64,000 nt of DNA from Ceriagrion tenellum. Its lineage: Eukaryota > Arthropoda > Insecta > Odonata > Coenagrionidae. The DNA lies in assembly GCA_963169105.1 (NCBI GenBank), contig OY720643.1, positions 25,454,373 through 25,518,372 of the forward strand. Direction: 5' to 3'. The notes beneath the pieces were generated by a model. It saw only the letters and a list, made by a program, of their open reading frames with translations. It was not told the DNA's origin and ran no database searches. Shown here one piece after another: positions 63,949-64,000 of the stretch. Position numbers and translations under genes: made by a program. Position 1 is the stretch's first letter, and each line of letters opens with the position of its first letter.

Positions 63949-64000
63949 AACAACAGTAAATAATTATAAATCCAGTAATTCGTCTCAAAGCGATATTAAA

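Overview
The window looks like gene-poor, repeat-dominated nuclear DNA of an arthropod, most likely an insect. It is A+T-rich with scattered G/C-rich patches, has no long open reading frames, and holds many degenerate insect-type transposable elements. These include CR1/Jockey-like LINE 3' ends finished by GATGTA repeats, tRNA-derived SINEs, hAT, mariner and pogo MITEs, a Helitron, and a solo LTR. I could not support any host protein-coding gene, rRNA or genuine tRNA gene. Every protein-like signal I recognised is a decayed retrotransposon fragment (reverse transcriptase or endonuclease). The exact order or species cannot be read from this sequence. A palaeopteran or polyneopteran insect is only my impression.

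Layout. 0-6 kb: fold-back (hairpin) elements at 0.7, 1.7 and 3.9 kb, a SINE at 3.6 kb, a 152-bp tandem repeat at 4.2 kb, and a head-to-head pair of one long repeat at 5.1-5.85 kb. 5.8-12 kb: four copies of a TTAA-flanked MITE, one pair embedded in a local duplication, then a LINE fragment lying between two direct repeats. 12.7-17.5 kb: a nest of fold-back elements, a hAT MITE with a perfect 8-bp target duplication, pogo-like ends, a third type of hairpin, a SINE and a mariner MITE. 17.5-27 kb: mostly unassigned, with two inverted SINEs, a CpG-rich patch, a 305-bp tandem duplication and two more TTAA MITEs. 27-37.5 kb: LINE C-terminal fragments, an unclassified TIR element and G/C-rich patches. 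37.6-41.8 kb: a long SINE-headed repeat split by a solo LTR, a fold-back element, SINEs and a Helitron. 44-47 kb: a LINE fragment broken by another LINE and by a copied 57-bp filler. 49.7-51.2 kb: a satellite of self-complementary 224-bp monomers beside a TIR element. 53-64 kb: a MITE inserted inside a MITE, a fold-back element carrying a captured LINE endonuclease piece, a 180-bp satellite and nested LINE remnants.

Two themes stand out. First, a TTAA-specific MITE family is present in nine or more copies, and one copy sits in another at a TTAA, which fixes both its ends and its target site. Second, about nine short fold-back elements share an apex resembling a hammerhead ribozyme core (CUGANGA ... 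GAAAC ... GUA/GUC). Four of them are bounded by perfect 10-13 bp direct repeats, as expected for a Penelope-like or similar retroelement end rather than a classical DNA transposon.
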